Origin: Streptomyces capillispiralis
GTDB taxonomy: Bacteria > Actinomycetota > Actinomycetes > Streptomycetales > Streptomycetaceae
Assembly: GCF_007829875.1 (NCBI RefSeq)
Contig: NZ_VIWV01000001.1
Coordinates: 6,632,501-6,696,500, forward strand
DNA: 64,000 nucleotides
Direction: 5' to 3'
Made by a program: the position numbers and the translations under genes. Positions 1 to 10,134 of the stretch are shown here, piece after piece. How positions within the stretch are numbered: the stretch's first letter is position 1; every line of letters begins with the position of its first letter. The notes under the pieces are model-generated. The model worked only from the letters and a program-made list of their open reading frames with translations, was not told the DNA's origin and made no database searches.

Positions 1-1409
<1,409 letters not shown>

Positions 1410-1411
1410 CG

Positions 1412-1462
1412 CACACGGAAGGGGGCTCCCGCACCACGTGTGCGGGAGCCCCCTTCCGTGTG
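1412..1462. terminator. bidirectional terminator hairpin
   Basis: A perfect 22-bp inverted repeat (1412-1433 with 1441-1462) with a 7-nt loop lies between convergent relA and the DUF349 gene. It has no clear U-tract, which is usual for actinomycete terminators. Confidence 0.85.
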
Positions 1463-1471
1463 ACCGCGTGA

Positions 1472-2701
1472 TCAGCCGCCGAACTCCTGGAGGCCCTTCA
1501 GCGCCTGGTCCAGCAGGGCCTGGCGGCCCTCCAGCTCCCGCTCCAGCTTCTCCGCCTTCGCGGTGTTGCCCTGCGCGCGAGCCTGCTCGATCTGGCCCTT
1601 CAGCTTGTCCACGGCGGCCTGGAGCTGACCGGTCAGACCCGCGGCACGCGCGCGTGCCTCCGGGTTCGTCCGGCGCCACTCGGTCTCCTCGGCCTCCTGT
1701 AGGGCCCGCTCCACGGCGTGCATCCGGCCCTCGACCTTCGGGCGGGCGTCCCGCGGCACGTGGCCGATGGCCTCCCAGCGCTCGTTGATCCCGCGGAACG
1801 CGGCCCGCGCGGCCTTCAGGTCCGTGATCGGCAGGAGCTTCTCGGCCTCCCCGGCCAGCTCCTCCTTGAGCTTGAGGTTCTCGGCCTGCTCCGCGTCACG
1901 CTCGGCGAAGACGGAGCTGCGGGCGGCGAAGAAGACGTCCTGAGCGCCGCGGAAGCGGTTCCACAGGTCGTCCTCGTGCTCGCGCTGCGCGCGGCCCGCG
2001 GCCTTCCACTCCGACATCAGCTCGCGGTAACGGGCGGCCGTCGGCCCCCAGTCCGTCGAACCCGACAGCGACTCGGCCTCGGCGACCAGCCGCTCCTTGA
2101 CCCGGCGGGCCTCCTCGCGCTGCGCGTCCAGCTGCGCGAAGTGCTGCTTGCGCCGCTTGGAGAACGCCGACCGCGCGTGCGAGAACCGGTGCCACAGCTC
2201 GTCGTCGGACTTGCGGTCCAGCCGCGGCAGACCCTTCCAGGTGTCCACCAGCGCCCGCAGCCGCTCCCCGGCCGCCCGCCACTGGTCGGACCGGGCCAGC
2301 TCCTCCGCCTCGGCGACCAGCGCCTCCTTGGCATGACGCGCCTCGTCGGACTGCTTGGCGCGCTGCGCCTTGCGCTCCTCGCGACGCGCCTCCACCAGCT
2401 CCACGAGCGCGTCCAGCCGCTTCCTGAGGGCGTCCAGGTCACCGACCGCGTGATGGGCGTCGACCTGCTCGCGCAGATGCCCGATCGCGGTCTGCGCGTC
2501 CTTGGACGACAGGTCGGTGGTCTTGACACGCTTCTCGAGGAGGCCGATCTCGACAACCAGGCCCTCGTACTTGCGCTCGAAGTAGGCCAGCGCCTCATCG
2601 GGAGAGCCGGCCTGCCAGGAACCGACGACCTGCTCGCCGTCGGCCGTACGCACGTACACGGTCCCCGTCTCGTCGACGCGGCCCCACGGGTCGCTGCTCA
2701 C
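1472..2701 (-). CDS. DUF349 family protein
   Basis: A cytosolic protein of about 409 aa, highly charged and mostly helical. It consists of repeated DUF349 units with conserved W-x3-G and R-F-x-A patterns (for example WKGLPRLDRKSDDELWHRF, then WKAAGRAQREHEDDLWNRF), and a coiled-coil-like, Gln/Glu-rich C-terminus. I chose the GTG at 2701 because GGAGGAGG lies just upstream of it and the encoded start (SSDPWGRVDETG) begins the conserved sequence. An in-frame ATG at 2809 would add 36 unconserved residues. The molecular function of DUF349 is not established. Its position beside relA is usual in streptomycetes, but I infer no functional link from that. Confidence 0.88.
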   Translation of the reverse strand: MSSDPWGRVDETGTVYVRTADGEQVVGSWQAGSPDEALAYFERKYEGLVVEIGLLEKRVKTTDLSSKDAQTAIGHLREQVDAHHAVGDLDALRKRLDALVELVEARREERKAQRAKQSDEARHAKEALVAEAEELARSDQWRAAGERLRALVDTWKGLPRLDRKSDDELWHRFSHARSAFSKRRKQHFAQLDAQREEARRVKERLVAEAESLSGSTDWGPTAARYRELMSEWKAAGRAQREHEDDLWNRFRGAQDVFFAARSSVFAERDAEQAENLKLKEELAGEAEKLLPITDLKAARAAFRGINERWEAIGHVPRDARPKVEGRMHAVERALQEAEETEWRRTNPEARARAAGLTGQLQAAVDKLKGQIEQARAQGNTAKAEKLERELEGRQALLDQALKGLQEFGG

Positions 2702-2839
2702 AGCGCCTCCTCCACATGATGCCGTCGAGGGGGCCTCGAAGCTCCCCCGGGCATCGTCCACAGTTTCGTCACGGCCAACATAGGCGACCGACGGGATGCC
2801 TGTCCGCATCCCGCGCGACCGAAATTTCGCAGTTGGGGG

Positions 2840-3661
2840 TCAGGATGAGGCGACGGTCGCCTTGTCGATCACGACCGTCGCGTTGGGCGCCCCGTCGCCC
2901 GCTCCGGTGCTCTCCCCGGCGTCGGCGATCTTCTTCAGCACCTTCATGCCGGACTCGGAGACGGTCCCGAACGGTGTGTAGCTGGGCGGGAGCTGACTGT
3001 CCTGGTAGACCAGGAAGAACTGGCTTCCGCCACTGTCCTTCTGCCCGGTGTTGGCCATGGCGACCGTGCCCGCCGGATAGATGTTGTCCTTCAGGCTTTT
3101 GTCCTTCAGGTTCTCGTCCGGGATCGTGTAGCCGGGGCCCCCGGTGCCGGTGCCCGTCGGGTCACCGCACTGCAGCACGTAGATGCCGTTGGTGGTGAGC
3201 CGGTGGCACTTGCTGTGGTCGAAGTAGCCCTTCTCCGCGAGGAACGCGAAGGAGTTGACGGTGTGCGGCGCCGCCGACGCCTTCAGCTCCACGTCTATCG
3301 CGCCACAGGTCGTGTCGAGCTTCAGGGTGTACTTCGCCGACTTGTCGATGGACATCGCCGGCTCCTTCTTCCAGGTCTCCGACTTGACCTTGCCCTCGGC
3401 GGGCTTCTCGCACGGGTCCGGCGCCTTGCTCGGCGCCGAGGCGCTCGGCGTCACCTCCGCGTTCGCGTTGGTCTTGTCGTCGTCCTGCTTCAGCGTCCCG
3501 GTCGTGTACAGCGCGAGGCTGCCCACGAGGACGACACCGAGCACGGACGCGACCACCGAGTTGCGGATCCGAGACTTGCGCCGCGCCTCGGTGCGCCGCT
3601 GCTGCTGCCGCAAGAACTTCTCCCGGGCGAGCTGACGCCGCCGCTGTTCCTGGCTGACCAC
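2840..3661 (-). CDS. membrane-anchored peptidyl-prolyl cis-trans isomerase (cyclophilin)
   Basis: Predicted to catalyse Xaa-Pro isomerisation outside the membrane. The first 32 residues are basic and cytosolic (many Arg and Gln). A single membrane segment follows at about 34-52, then a Ser/Pro/Ala linker, and a cyclophilin domain from about residue 110 to 270. Family motifs include CHRLTTNGIYVLQCGDPTG, a TVAMANTG stretch and GSQFFLVY. The active-site Arg of the F-H-R motif is kept although the preceding Phe is Cys here. The 273-aa length fits the extracytoplasmic actinobacterial type. It is divergent from the MBL gene across a 180-bp gap. Confidence 0.9.
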   Translation of the reverse strand: MVSQEQRRRQLAREKFLRQQQRRTEARRKSRIRNSVVASVLGVVLVGSLALYTTGTLKQDDDKTNANAEVTPSASAPSKAPDPCEKPAEGKVKSETWKKEPAMSIDKSAKYTLKLDTTCGAIDVELKASAAPHTVNSFAFLAEKGYFDHSKCHRLTTNGIYVLQCGDPTGTGTGGPGYTIPDENLKDKSLKDNIYPAGTVAMANTGQKDSGGSQFFLVYQDSQLPPSYTPFGTVSESGMKVLKKIADAGESTGAGDGAPNATVVIDKATVASS

Positions 3662-3844
3662 CGGGTTCTCTCCTCATGCGTCTCGTGTGCCGGCCGGTAC
3701 GCGTGCGTGCGTGCGGTGAGCCGACCGCCTGCGTGTGCCCCGTACCGTATATGGGTTCGCTGAGGAAACGGCAGCGCCGGTAGGCTCTGACCACGGGCGC
3801 AGCCCCGTCGCAAGCCTCCCGTATCGACACAACGAAGGACGATC

Positions 3845-4555
3845 GTGCTCATTGCCGGGTTCCCCGCCGGGGCCTGGGGGACGAACTGTTATCTCGTCGC
3901 CCCCGCCGCCGGTGAGGAGTGCGTGATCATCGACCCCGGCCACCAGGCCGCCCCCGGAGTCGAGGAGGCGGTCCGCAAGCACCGGCTCAAGCCGGTCGCC
4001 GTCGTCCTGACGCACGGCCACATCGACCACGTCGCCTCGGTCGTCCCGGTCTGCGGAGCGCACGACGTACCGGCCTGGATCCACCCCGAGGACCGGTACA
4101 TGATGAGCGACCCCGAGAAGGGCATAGGCCGCGCCATCGGGATGCCGCTCATGGGCGAGCTGACCGTGGGGGAGCCGGACGACGTCCGCGAACTGACCGA
4201 CGGCACGAAACTGGAGCTGGCGGGCCTGGAGCTGACGGTCGCGCACGCGCCGGGCCATACCAAGGGGTCGGTGACCTTCGGCCTGCCCGAGGCGGCGGAC
4301 ATCCCGCCGGTGTTCTTCTCGGGCGACCTGCTGTTCGCCGGCTCCATCGGACGCACCGACCTGCCCGGCGGTGACATGGCCGAGATGCTCGACTCGCTGG
4401 CCCGCGTGTGCCTGCCGCTCGACGACTCGACCGTGGTGCTGTCCGGCCACGGCCCCCAGACGACCATCGGCCGGGAGCGCGCCACCAACCCGTATCTGCG
4501 GCAGGTGGCGTCCGGCCCGGGAGCGGATGTGGACGCTCCCCGACGAGGAATGTGA
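3845..4555 (+). CDS. MBL-fold metallo-hydrolase (glyoxalase II-like)
   Basis: A 236-aa cytosolic metallo-beta-lactamase-fold hydrolase. The metal site is complete: THGHIDH at residues 56-62, a distal His in HAPGHTKGS, the bridging Asp in SGDLLFAGSIGRTD, and a final His in LSGHGPQTT. This pattern is nearest to hydroxyacylglutathione hydrolase-like enzymes. Streptomycetes use mycothiol rather than glutathione, so the true thioester substrate is unknown. The GTG start is preceded by GAAGGA. The gene ends 12 bp before hisS and is probably cotranscribed with it, as in many actinomycetes. Confidence 0.9.
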   Translation: MLIAGFPAGAWGTNCYLVAPAAGEECVIIDPGHQAAPGVEEAVRKHRLKPVAVVLTHGHIDHVASVVPVCGAHDVPAWIHPEDRYMMSDPEKGIGRAIGMPLMGELTVGEPDDVRELTDGTKLELAGLELTVAHAPGHTKGSVTFGLPEAADIPPVFFSGDLLFAGSIGRTDLPGGDMAEMLDSLARVCLPLDDSTVVLSGHGPQTTIGRERATNPYLRQVASGPGADVDAPRRGM

Positions 4556-4567
4556 CGAGAGACCTCC

Positions 4568-5830
4568 GTGAGCACCTTCAAGGCCCCCAAGGGCACGTAC
4601 GACCTGATCCCGCCGGACAGCGCCAAGTACCTCGCCGTCCGCGAGGCCATCGCCGCCCCGCTGCGCGGCTCCGGCTACGGCTACATCGAGACCCCCGGCT
4701 TCGAGAACGTCGAACTGTTCGCGCGCGGTGTCGGCGAGTCCACCGACATCGTGACCAAGGAGATGTACGCCTTCGAGACCAAGGGCGGCGACCGCCTCGC
4801 CCTGCGCCCCGAGGGCACGGCGTCCGTGCTGCGCGCCGCCCTGGAGGCCAACCTGCACAAGGCCGGCAACCTCCCGGTCAAGCTCTGGTACTCCGGCTCG
4901 TACTACCGCTACGAGCGCCCGCAGAAGGGCCGTTACCGCCACTTCTCCCAGGTCGGCGCCGAGGCGATCGGCGCGGAGGATCCCGCCCTGGACGCCGAGC
5001 TGATCATCCTGGCCGACCAGGCGTACCGCTCGCTGGGCCTGCAGAACTTCCGCATCCTGCTCAACAGCCTCGGCGACAAGGAGTGCCGCCCGGTGTACCG
5101 GGCCGCGCTGCAGGACTTCCTGCGCGGCCTGGACCTCGACGAGGACACCCTGCGCCGCGCGGACATCAACCCGCTGCGCGTCCTGGACGACAAGCGCGAG
5201 TCGGTGCAGAAGCAGCTGACCGGCGCCCCGCTGCTGCGCGACTACCTGTGCGACGCCTGCAAGGCGTACCACGAGGAGGTCCGCGAGCTGATCACGGCCG
5301 CGGGCGTGGCCTTCGAGGACGACCCCAAGCTGGTGCGCGGCCTGGACTACTACACGCGCACCACCTTCGAGTTCGTCCACGACGGCCTCGGCTCGCAGTC
5401 CGCCGTGGGCGGCGGCGGCCGCTACGACGGCCTGTCCGAGATGATCGGCGGCCCCGCGCTGCCCTCCGTCGGCTGGGCCCTCGGCGTCGACCGCACGGTG
5501 CTGGCCCTGGAGGCGGAGGGCGTCGAGCTCGAACTCCCCGCCACCACCAGCGTGTTCGCCGTCCCGCTCGGCGAGGAGGCCCGCCGGGTGCTGTTCGCCA
5601 AGGTCACCGAGCTGCGCAAGAACGGCGTCGCCGCCGACTTCGCCTACGGCGGCAAGGGCCTCAAGGCCGCCATGAAGGCCGCCAACCGCTCGGGCGCCCG
5701 CTACGCCCTGGTGCTGGGCGAACGCGACCTCGCCGAGGGCGTCGTCCAGCTCAAGGAGATGGAGTCCGGCGAGCAGACCGCGGTCGGCATCAACGAGATC
5801 GTGGCGGAGCTGGAGTCCCGGCTCGGCTGA
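4568..5830 (+). CDS. hisS: histidyl-tRNA synthetase
   Basis: A class II aminoacyl-tRNA synthetase that charges tRNA-His. Motif 1 lies in the N-terminal 60 residues (KGTYDLIPPDSAKYLAVRE). Motif 2 has the characteristic YRYERPQKGRYRHFSQ with its Arg. The histidine-A region reads GLDYYTRTTFEF, and motif 3 has the final Arg in GWALGVDRT. An anticodon-binding domain occupies roughly residues 325-420. The 420-aa length is normal. The start is GTG with GAGAG upstream. It follows the MBL gene closely, and a hairpin ends the unit. Confidence 0.97.
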   Translation: MSTFKAPKGTYDLIPPDSAKYLAVREAIAAPLRGSGYGYIETPGFENVELFARGVGESTDIVTKEMYAFETKGGDRLALRPEGTASVLRAALEANLHKAGNLPVKLWYSGSYYRYERPQKGRYRHFSQVGAEAIGAEDPALDAELIILADQAYRSLGLQNFRILLNSLGDKECRPVYRAALQDFLRGLDLDEDTLRRADINPLRVLDDKRESVQKQLTGAPLLRDYLCDACKAYHEEVRELITAAGVAFEDDPKLVRGLDYYTRTTFEFVHDGLGSQSAVGGGGRYDGLSEMIGGPALPSVGWALGVDRTVLALEAEGVELELPATTSVFAVPLGEEARRVLFAKVTELRKNGVAADFAYGGKGLKAAMKAANRSGARYALVLGERDLAEGVVQLKEMESGEQTAVGINEIVAELESRLG

Positions 5831-5850
5831 GCCCTCCCCGCGACCCGCCG

Positions 5851-5884
5851 AGGCGCCGGATGCCCGCCGAGGGCACCGGCGCCT
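5851..5884 (+). terminator. hairpin terminator after hisS
   Basis: A 9-bp arm pair AGGCGCCGG/CCGGCGCCT flanks an inner TGCCC/GGGCA stem with a single bulged base. It starts 21 bp after the hisS stop. Confidence 0.7.
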
Positions 5885-6095
5885 TCGCCGTCAACGCAAG
5901 CATCCCGGTTCCCCCGGCCGGATGATCTCGGACGGAACGTCTGTACGGCCGTCCCCCGCGCACCGGCCGAAACCGCACGCCCACGGGCGACCGCCCGGCC
6001 TTGCTTATGTCCGCACAACGGCGCATCCACAGCCCCGTACGGCACAATGGCCCTGCCCGAAGCAGGTCCCACCCACTCGTGACGGAATCGGCGTG

Positions 6096-6764
6096 ATGAG
6101 CAAGACGACTGTCAGGGACGTCGACATGGAGCCCGAACCCTCGCCCTCGCCGCAGCGCTCCGCCGCCGCGCCGCGCACGGAGGGCGCGAGCCGGGCGTTC
6201 GCCCTGCTCCTGGTGATCACCGGCGCGGCCGGTGTGCTCGCCGCCTGGGTGATCACGCTCGACAAGTTCAAACTGCTCGAGGCCAAGGTCAGGGGCGAGA
6301 CGTTCGTCCCCGGGTGCAGCCTCAACCCCGTCGTCTCCTGCGGCAGCGTGATGGAGAGCGACCAGGCCGCCGTCTTCGGCTTCCCCAACCCGATGCTCGG
6401 CCTCGTCACCTACGGCATCGTGGTGTGCGTCGGCATGAGCCTGCTGGCCCGGGCCCGCTTCCCGCGCTGGTACTGGCTCACCTTCAACGCGGGCACGCTC
6501 TTCGGCGTCGTCTTCTGCGCCTGGCTGATGTTCCAGTCCCTGTACCGGATCAACGCCCTGTGCCTGTGGTGCTGCCTGGCCTGGGTCGCCACGATCGTCA
6601 TGTTCTGGTACGTCACGTCGTTCAACGTCCGCCAGGGCTTCCTGCCCGCCCCGGGCTGGCTGAAGGGCTTCTTCGGCGAGTTCACCTGGGTGCTGCCGGT
6701 CCTGCACATCGGGATCATCGGCATGCTGGTCCTCACGCGCTGGTGGGACTTCTGGACCAGCTGA
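6096..6764 (+). CDS. vitamin K epoxide reductase (VKOR) family membrane protein
   Basis: A 222-aa integral membrane thiol oxidoreductase that would reoxidise a DsbA-like partner and pass electrons to quinone (menaquinone in actinomycetes). An N-terminal cytosolic tail of about 33 residues precedes several membrane segments. The loop Cys pair is at residues 74 and 82 (GCSLNPVVSCGSV) and the active-site CxxC is at 156-159 (CLWCC), so the redox pairs look intact. No fused thioredoxin domain is present and no DsbA gene lies alongside. I chose the ATG at 6096 because the open frame upstream, from 5922, encodes unconserved sequence. A GTG at 6093 is an equal alternative. Confidence 0.9.
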   Translation: MSKTTVRDVDMEPEPSPSPQRSAAAPRTEGASRAFALLLVITGAAGVLAAWVITLDKFKLLEAKVRGETFVPGCSLNPVVSCGSVMESDQAAVFGFPNPMLGLVTYGIVVCVGMSLLARARFPRWYWLTFNAGTLFGVVFCAWLMFQSLYRINALCLWCCLAWVATIVMFWYVTSFNVRQGFLPAPGWLKGFFGEFTWVLPVLHIGIIGMLVLTRWWDFWTS

Positions 6765-6796
6765 TCGCCCGTCCCCGGGCTGTCGGTGCGGTGCCT

Positions 6797-6802
6797 TAGG
6801 GT
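6797..6802 (+). promoter_or_regulatory. -10 element for a leaderless rarA transcript
   Basis: TAGGGT is followed by exactly 6 nt and then the GTG start of rarA, with no ribosome-binding site between. This is the TANNNT-N6-start arrangement seen in leaderless actinomycete genes. I see no good -35 element. Confidence 0.55.
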
Positions 6803-6808
6803 TTCAGC

Positions 6809-8164
6809 GTGGAGCCCGACCTGTTCACCGCCGCAGCAGAAGAACGCCAGGAGAAGGATCCGACCGGCAGCCCCCTGGCGGTCCGGATGCGCCCGCGCAC
6901 CCTCGACGAGGTGGTGGGCCAGCAACACCTGCTGAAGCCCGGCTCCCCCCTGCGCAGACTGGTCGGCGAGGGGGCCGGGGGCCCCGCGGGGCCCTCCTCG
7001 GTGATCCTCTGGGGCCCGCCCGGCACCGGCAAGACGACCCTCGCCTACGTGGTCTCCAAGGCCACCAACAAGCGCTTCGTCGAGCTGTCCGCGATCACCG
7101 CCGGCGTCAAGGAGGTCCGCGCGGTCATCGACGGCGCCCGCCGCGCCTCCGGCGGGTACGGCCAGGAGACCGTCCTCTTCCTCGACGAGATCCACCGCTT
7201 CAGCAAGGCCCAGCAGGACTCCCTGCTCCCCGCCGTCGAGAACCGCTGGGTCACCCTGATCGCCGCGACCACCGAGAACCCCTACTTCTCGGTCATCTCC
7301 CCCCTGCTCTCCCGGTCCCTGCTGCTCACCCTCGAACCGCTCACCGACGAGGACGTCCGGGGCCTGCTGAAGCGCGCGCTCACCGACGAGCGGGGCCTGA
7401 AGGGCGCCGTCACGCTCCCCGAGGACACCGAGAACCACTTCCTGCGCATCGCCGGCGGTGACGCCCGTCGCGCGCTGACCGCCCTGGAGGCCGCCGCGGG
7501 GGCCGCCCTCGACAAGGGCGAGCCGGAGATAACCCTGGCCACCCTGGAGGAGACGGTCGACCGGGCGGCCGTGAAGTACGACCGCGACGGCGACCAGCAC
7601 TACGACGTCGCCAGCGCCCTGATCAAGTCGATCCGCGGCTCCGACGTCGACGCCGCCCTGCACTACCTGGCCCGCATGATCGAGGCCGGTGAGGACCCGC
7701 GATTCATCGCCCGCCGGCTGATGATCTCCGCCAGCGAGGACATCGGCCTCGCCGATCCGAACGCACTGCCCCTCGCCGTCGCCGCGGCCCAGGCCGTCGC
7801 CATGATCGGCTTCCCTGAGGCCGCCCTCACCCTCAGCCACGCCACCATCGCCCTCGCCCTGGCCCCCAAGTCCAACGCCGCCACCACCGCGATCGGCGCC
7901 GCCCTCGACGACGTGCGCAAGGGGCTGGCCGGACCGGTGCCGTCCCATCTGCGGGACAGCCACTACAAGGGCGCCACCAAGCTCGGCCACGGCCAGGGGT
8001 ACGTGTACCCGCACGACCTGCCCGAGGGCATCGCCGAACAGCAGTACGCGCCGGACGCCCTGAAGGACCGCGCGTACTACGAGCCCACCCGGCACGGCGC
8101 GGAGGCGCGGTACGCGGACGCGGTGGAGTGGACCAGGAAGCACCTGGGGCGGAAGCGGTCCTGA
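6809..8164 (+). CDS. rarA: replication-associated recombination protein A (RarA/MgsA AAA+ ATPase)
   Basis: A 451-aa clamp-loader-like AAA+ ATPase that acts at stalled replication forks. Walker A is GPPGTGKTT near residue 71, Walker B is LFLDEIHRF, and sensor 1 lies in LIAATTENPYF. The C-terminal MgsA tetramerisation domain carries the family signature SALIKSIRGSDVDAALHYLA and SASEDIGLADP. No Shine-Dalgarno sequence precedes the GTG start. A -10-like TAGGGT sits 6 nt upstream, so the mRNA may be leaderless. An rpsD leader of about 300 nt follows, so it is probably monocistronic. Confidence 0.95.
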   Translation: MEPDLFTAAAEERQEKDPTGSPLAVRMRPRTLDEVVGQQHLLKPGSPLRRLVGEGAGGPAGPSSVILWGPPGTGKTTLAYVVSKATNKRFVELSAITAGVKEVRAVIDGARRASGGYGQETVLFLDEIHRFSKAQQDSLLPAVENRWVTLIAATTENPYFSVISPLLSRSLLLTLEPLTDEDVRGLLKRALTDERGLKGAVTLPEDTENHFLRIAGGDARRALTALEAAAGAALDKGEPEITLATLEETVDRAAVKYDRDGDQHYDVASALIKSIRGSDVDAALHYLARMIEAGEDPRFIARRLMISASEDIGLADPNALPLAVAAAQAVAMIGFPEAALTLSHATIALALAPKSNAATTAIGAALDDVRKGLAGPVPSHLRDSHYKGATKLGHGQGYVYPHDLPEGIAEQQYAPDALKDRAYYEPTRHGAEARYADAVEWTRKHLGRKRS

Positions 8165-8467
8165 CCACCCTGTAGACTTGCCCGAAGTGCTGCGTCCCGT
8201 GTCCGGCTCCGGTCGGCGCCTCAGGCGGGACATCCAGCCGGATCGTTCGATCCAGGAGCGTCGCGCACCGTCGTAGGTGTCGCGGGCAGCCCACCACCAC
8301 CCGTCAGTCCCGGGAGCGGTCGGTGGGCCGTTCGTGTGCTGCACGTATGTGCCCAGACCAGGGGAGCGGCTGCCTGACACGTCCTTCGTGGACCTGTCGG
8401 GAATTCCCCCGGCTGCGGATGCGACCTCCCGTAACCCTGAGGCAGCCGAAGAGGAAAAGGAAAAGAA
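8165..8467 (+). promoter_or_regulatory. intergenic region and long rpsD leader
   Basis: This 303-bp stretch has no convincing coding frame. A -10-like TAGACT at 8173-8178 would give a leader of about 285 nt. It contains a small perfect hairpin (GGATCG TT CGATCC, 8240-8253) and ends in a purine-rich ribosome-binding site (GAGGAAAAGG) before the rpsD GTG. S4 autoregulates its own mRNA in other bacteria, so the leader could be an S4 target. I recognise no known S4-leader consensus. Confidence 0.45.
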
Positions 8468-9082
8468 GTGGCGAACCAGTCCCGCCCCAAGGTCAAGAAG
8501 TCGCGTGCCCTCGGCATCGCGCTGACCCCGAAGGCCGTCAAGTACTTCGAGGCCCGCCCCTACCCGCCGGGCGAGCACGGCCGCGGCCGCAAGCAGAACT
8601 CGGACTACAAGGTCCGTCTGCTCGAGAAGCAGCGTCTGCGCGCGCAGTACGACGTGTCCGAGCGCCAGCTCGTCCGCGCCTACGAGCGTGCCTCGAAGGT
8701 CCAGGGCAAGACCGGTGAGGCCCTGATCATCGAGCTCGAGCGCCGCCTCGACGCGCTGGTCCTGCGTTCGGGCATCGCCCGCACGATCTACCAGGCCCGC
8801 CAGATGGTCGTCCACGGCCACATCCAGGTCAACGGCAAGAAGGTCGACAAGCCCTCCTTCCGTGTCCGCCCGGACGACGTCGTGCAGGTCCGCGACCGTT
8901 CCAAGGAGAAGACCCTCTTCACGATCGCCCGTGAAGGCGGCTTCGCCCCCGACGGTGAGACCCCGCGCTACCTCCAGGTGAACCTCAAGTCCCTGGCGTT
9001 CCGCCTGGACCGTGAGCCGAACCGCAAGGAGATCCCGGTGATCTGCGACGAGCAGCTCGTCGTCGAGTACTACGCCCGCTGA
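8468..9082 (+). CDS. rpsD: 30S ribosomal protein S4
   Basis: A 204-aa primary 16S rRNA-binding protein of the small subunit. The S4 N-terminal domain is followed by the S4 RNA-binding fold at about residues 94-155 (LERRLDALVLRSGIARTIYQA, then GHIQVNGKKVDKPS). The N-terminal region has none of the four zinc-binding cysteines, and the only Cys is near the C-terminus. This is therefore the zinc-free form. It is encoded alone here rather than in the alpha-operon cluster, as is usual in streptomycetes. GTG start with an A-rich ribosome-binding site. Confidence 0.98.
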   Translation: MANQSRPKVKKSRALGIALTPKAVKYFEARPYPPGEHGRGRKQNSDYKVRLLEKQRLRAQYDVSERQLVRAYERASKVQGKTGEALIIELERRLDALVLRSGIARTIYQARQMVVHGHIQVNGKKVDKPSFRVRPDDVVQVRDRSKEKTLFTIAREGGFAPDGETPRYLQVNLKSLAFRLDREPNRKEIPVICDEQLVVEYYAR

Positions 9083-9107
9083 CCCCAGCAGGCGCGCGGT
9101 ACCCCGG

Positions 9108-9148
9108 CCCGCCGTCTCCCCGCCCTCCAGGGCGGGCGAGGCGGCGGG
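9108..9148 (+). terminator. terminator after rpsD
   Basis: A long GC hairpin (CCCGCCG/CGGCGGG outer arms and CCCGCCC/GGGCGGG inner arms with a small internal mismatch) is followed by CTCTTCTTC, 26 bp after the rpsD stop. Confidence 0.8.
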
Positions 9149-9314
9149 CTCTTCTTCACCCGGTACCGGCCCCTTCCGCACCCCGCGGCGGAGCTCCCGT
9201 GACTTCGGCGGCGGCGGACGGTAATCCGGTACGGAGTCGTGTCACCGGCGCGATAGGCTCGGTCACACGACTTTCTCGATGTTCAGGCGCGTTTCAAGGG
9301 AGCGGGTGCACACA

Positions 9315-9758
9315 GTGTCCGGTGGCGAGGTGGCCGGAATCCTGGTGGCCGTCTTCTGGGCGATCCTGGTCTCCTTCCTCGCCGTCGCCCTGGCGAGGCT
9401 GGCCCAGACGCTCCGGGCGACCACCAGGCTCGTGGCGGAGGTGACCGACCAGGCCGTCCCGCTGCTCGCGGACGCCTCCTCGGCAGTGCGCTCCGCGCAG
9501 ACCCAGATCGAACGGGTCGACGCGATCGCCTCCGACGTCCAGGAGGTCACCTCCAACGCCTCCGCGCTGTCGACCACCGTGGCCTCGACCTTCGGAGGCC
9601 CCCTGGTCAAGGTCGCCGCGTTCGGCTACGGCGTGCGCCGGGCCGTCAGCGGCCGCAAGGAGGAGACTCCGCCGAAGACGCCGCGGCGTACCGTGATCGT
9701 GGGCCGCACCGTCCCGGGCACTCGCAGGGAAAAGCGCACCCGGCGAAAGAAGGACTGA
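9315..9758 (+). CDS. DUF948 domain-containing membrane protein
   Basis: A 147-aa protein with one N-terminal membrane segment (residues about 5-28, GILVAVFWAILVSFLAVAL). A predicted helical region rich in Val, Ala, Ser and Thr follows, then a basic tail (RRKKD). This is the DUF948 layout, and its function is unknown. I chose the GTG at 9315 because AAGGGAG lies about 12 nt upstream. A GTG at 9306 is too close to that site. It ends 4 bp before the next small gene and starts the alaS cluster, a placement conserved in actinomycetes. Confidence 0.8.
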   Translation: MSGGEVAGILVAVFWAILVSFLAVALARLAQTLRATTRLVAEVTDQAVPLLADASSAVRSAQTQIERVDAIASDVQEVTSNASALSTTVASTFGGPLVKVAAFGYGVRRAVSGRKEETPPKTPRRTVIVGRTVPGTRREKRTRRKKD

Positions 9759-9762
9759 CCCA

Positions 9763-10134
9763 GTGTTCCGCCGAACCTTCTGGTTCACCACCGGCGTGGC
9801 CGCCGGTGTGTGGGCCACCACCAAGGTCAACCGCAAGCTCAAGCAGCTGACGCCCGAGCACCTCGCCGTCGCCGCGGCGAACAAGGCGATCGAGGCCGGC
9901 GGCCGCCTGAAGGACCGCGCGGTCGACTTCGCGCTCGAGGTCCGCGACAACATGGCCCAGCGGGAGGCCGAACTCGGCGACGCGCTCGGGCTCAACGCCC
10001 CCGTCGACCGCGAACTCCCCCCGCCCCGGAGCTACGCCGTCATCGAGAACCGCAACAGCTCCAAGTACGTCGAGGGCCCGGCACGGAAGTCGACGTACCC
10101 CACGTACCCGTACAACCGGAATGAGGACCACTGA
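9763..10134 (+). CDS. DUF6167-like small protein
   Basis: A 123-aa protein of unknown function. It begins with a short hydrophobic stretch (FWFTTGVAAGVWATTKV) that could be a membrane anchor. A helical region with alternating charge and a Pro/Arg/Tyr-rich tail follow. GAAGGA lies before the GTG start. Its stop overlaps the alaS start (TGATG), so translation of alaS is probably coupled to it. I base the family name on resemblance and position between DUF948 and alaS. Confidence 0.75.
   Translation: MFRRTFWFTTGVAAGVWATTKVNRKLKQLTPEHLAVAAANKAIEAGGRLKDRAVDFALEVRDNMAQREAELGDALGLNAPVDRELPPPRSYAVIENRNSSKYVEGPARKSTYPTYPYNRNEDH

Noticed and set aside
5922..6095. Upstream ATG extending the VKOR protein by 58 residues
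   Set aside because: The extension is Pro/Arg/His-rich and unlike the family. Normal VKOR length is reached from 6096.
6410..9181. Very long minus-strand open frame (over 900 codons) across the rarA-rpsD region
   Set aside because: It runs antisense to well-supported rarA and rpsD and has the Arg/Gly/Leu/Asp-biased composition of a high-GC shadow frame. Similar frames antisense to alaS, carB, priA and the amine oxidase were rejected for the same reason.
9306..9314. GTG at 9306 as the start of the DUF948 gene
   Set aside because: It lies only about 3 nt from the AAGGGAG site, whereas the GTG at 9315 has workable spacing.
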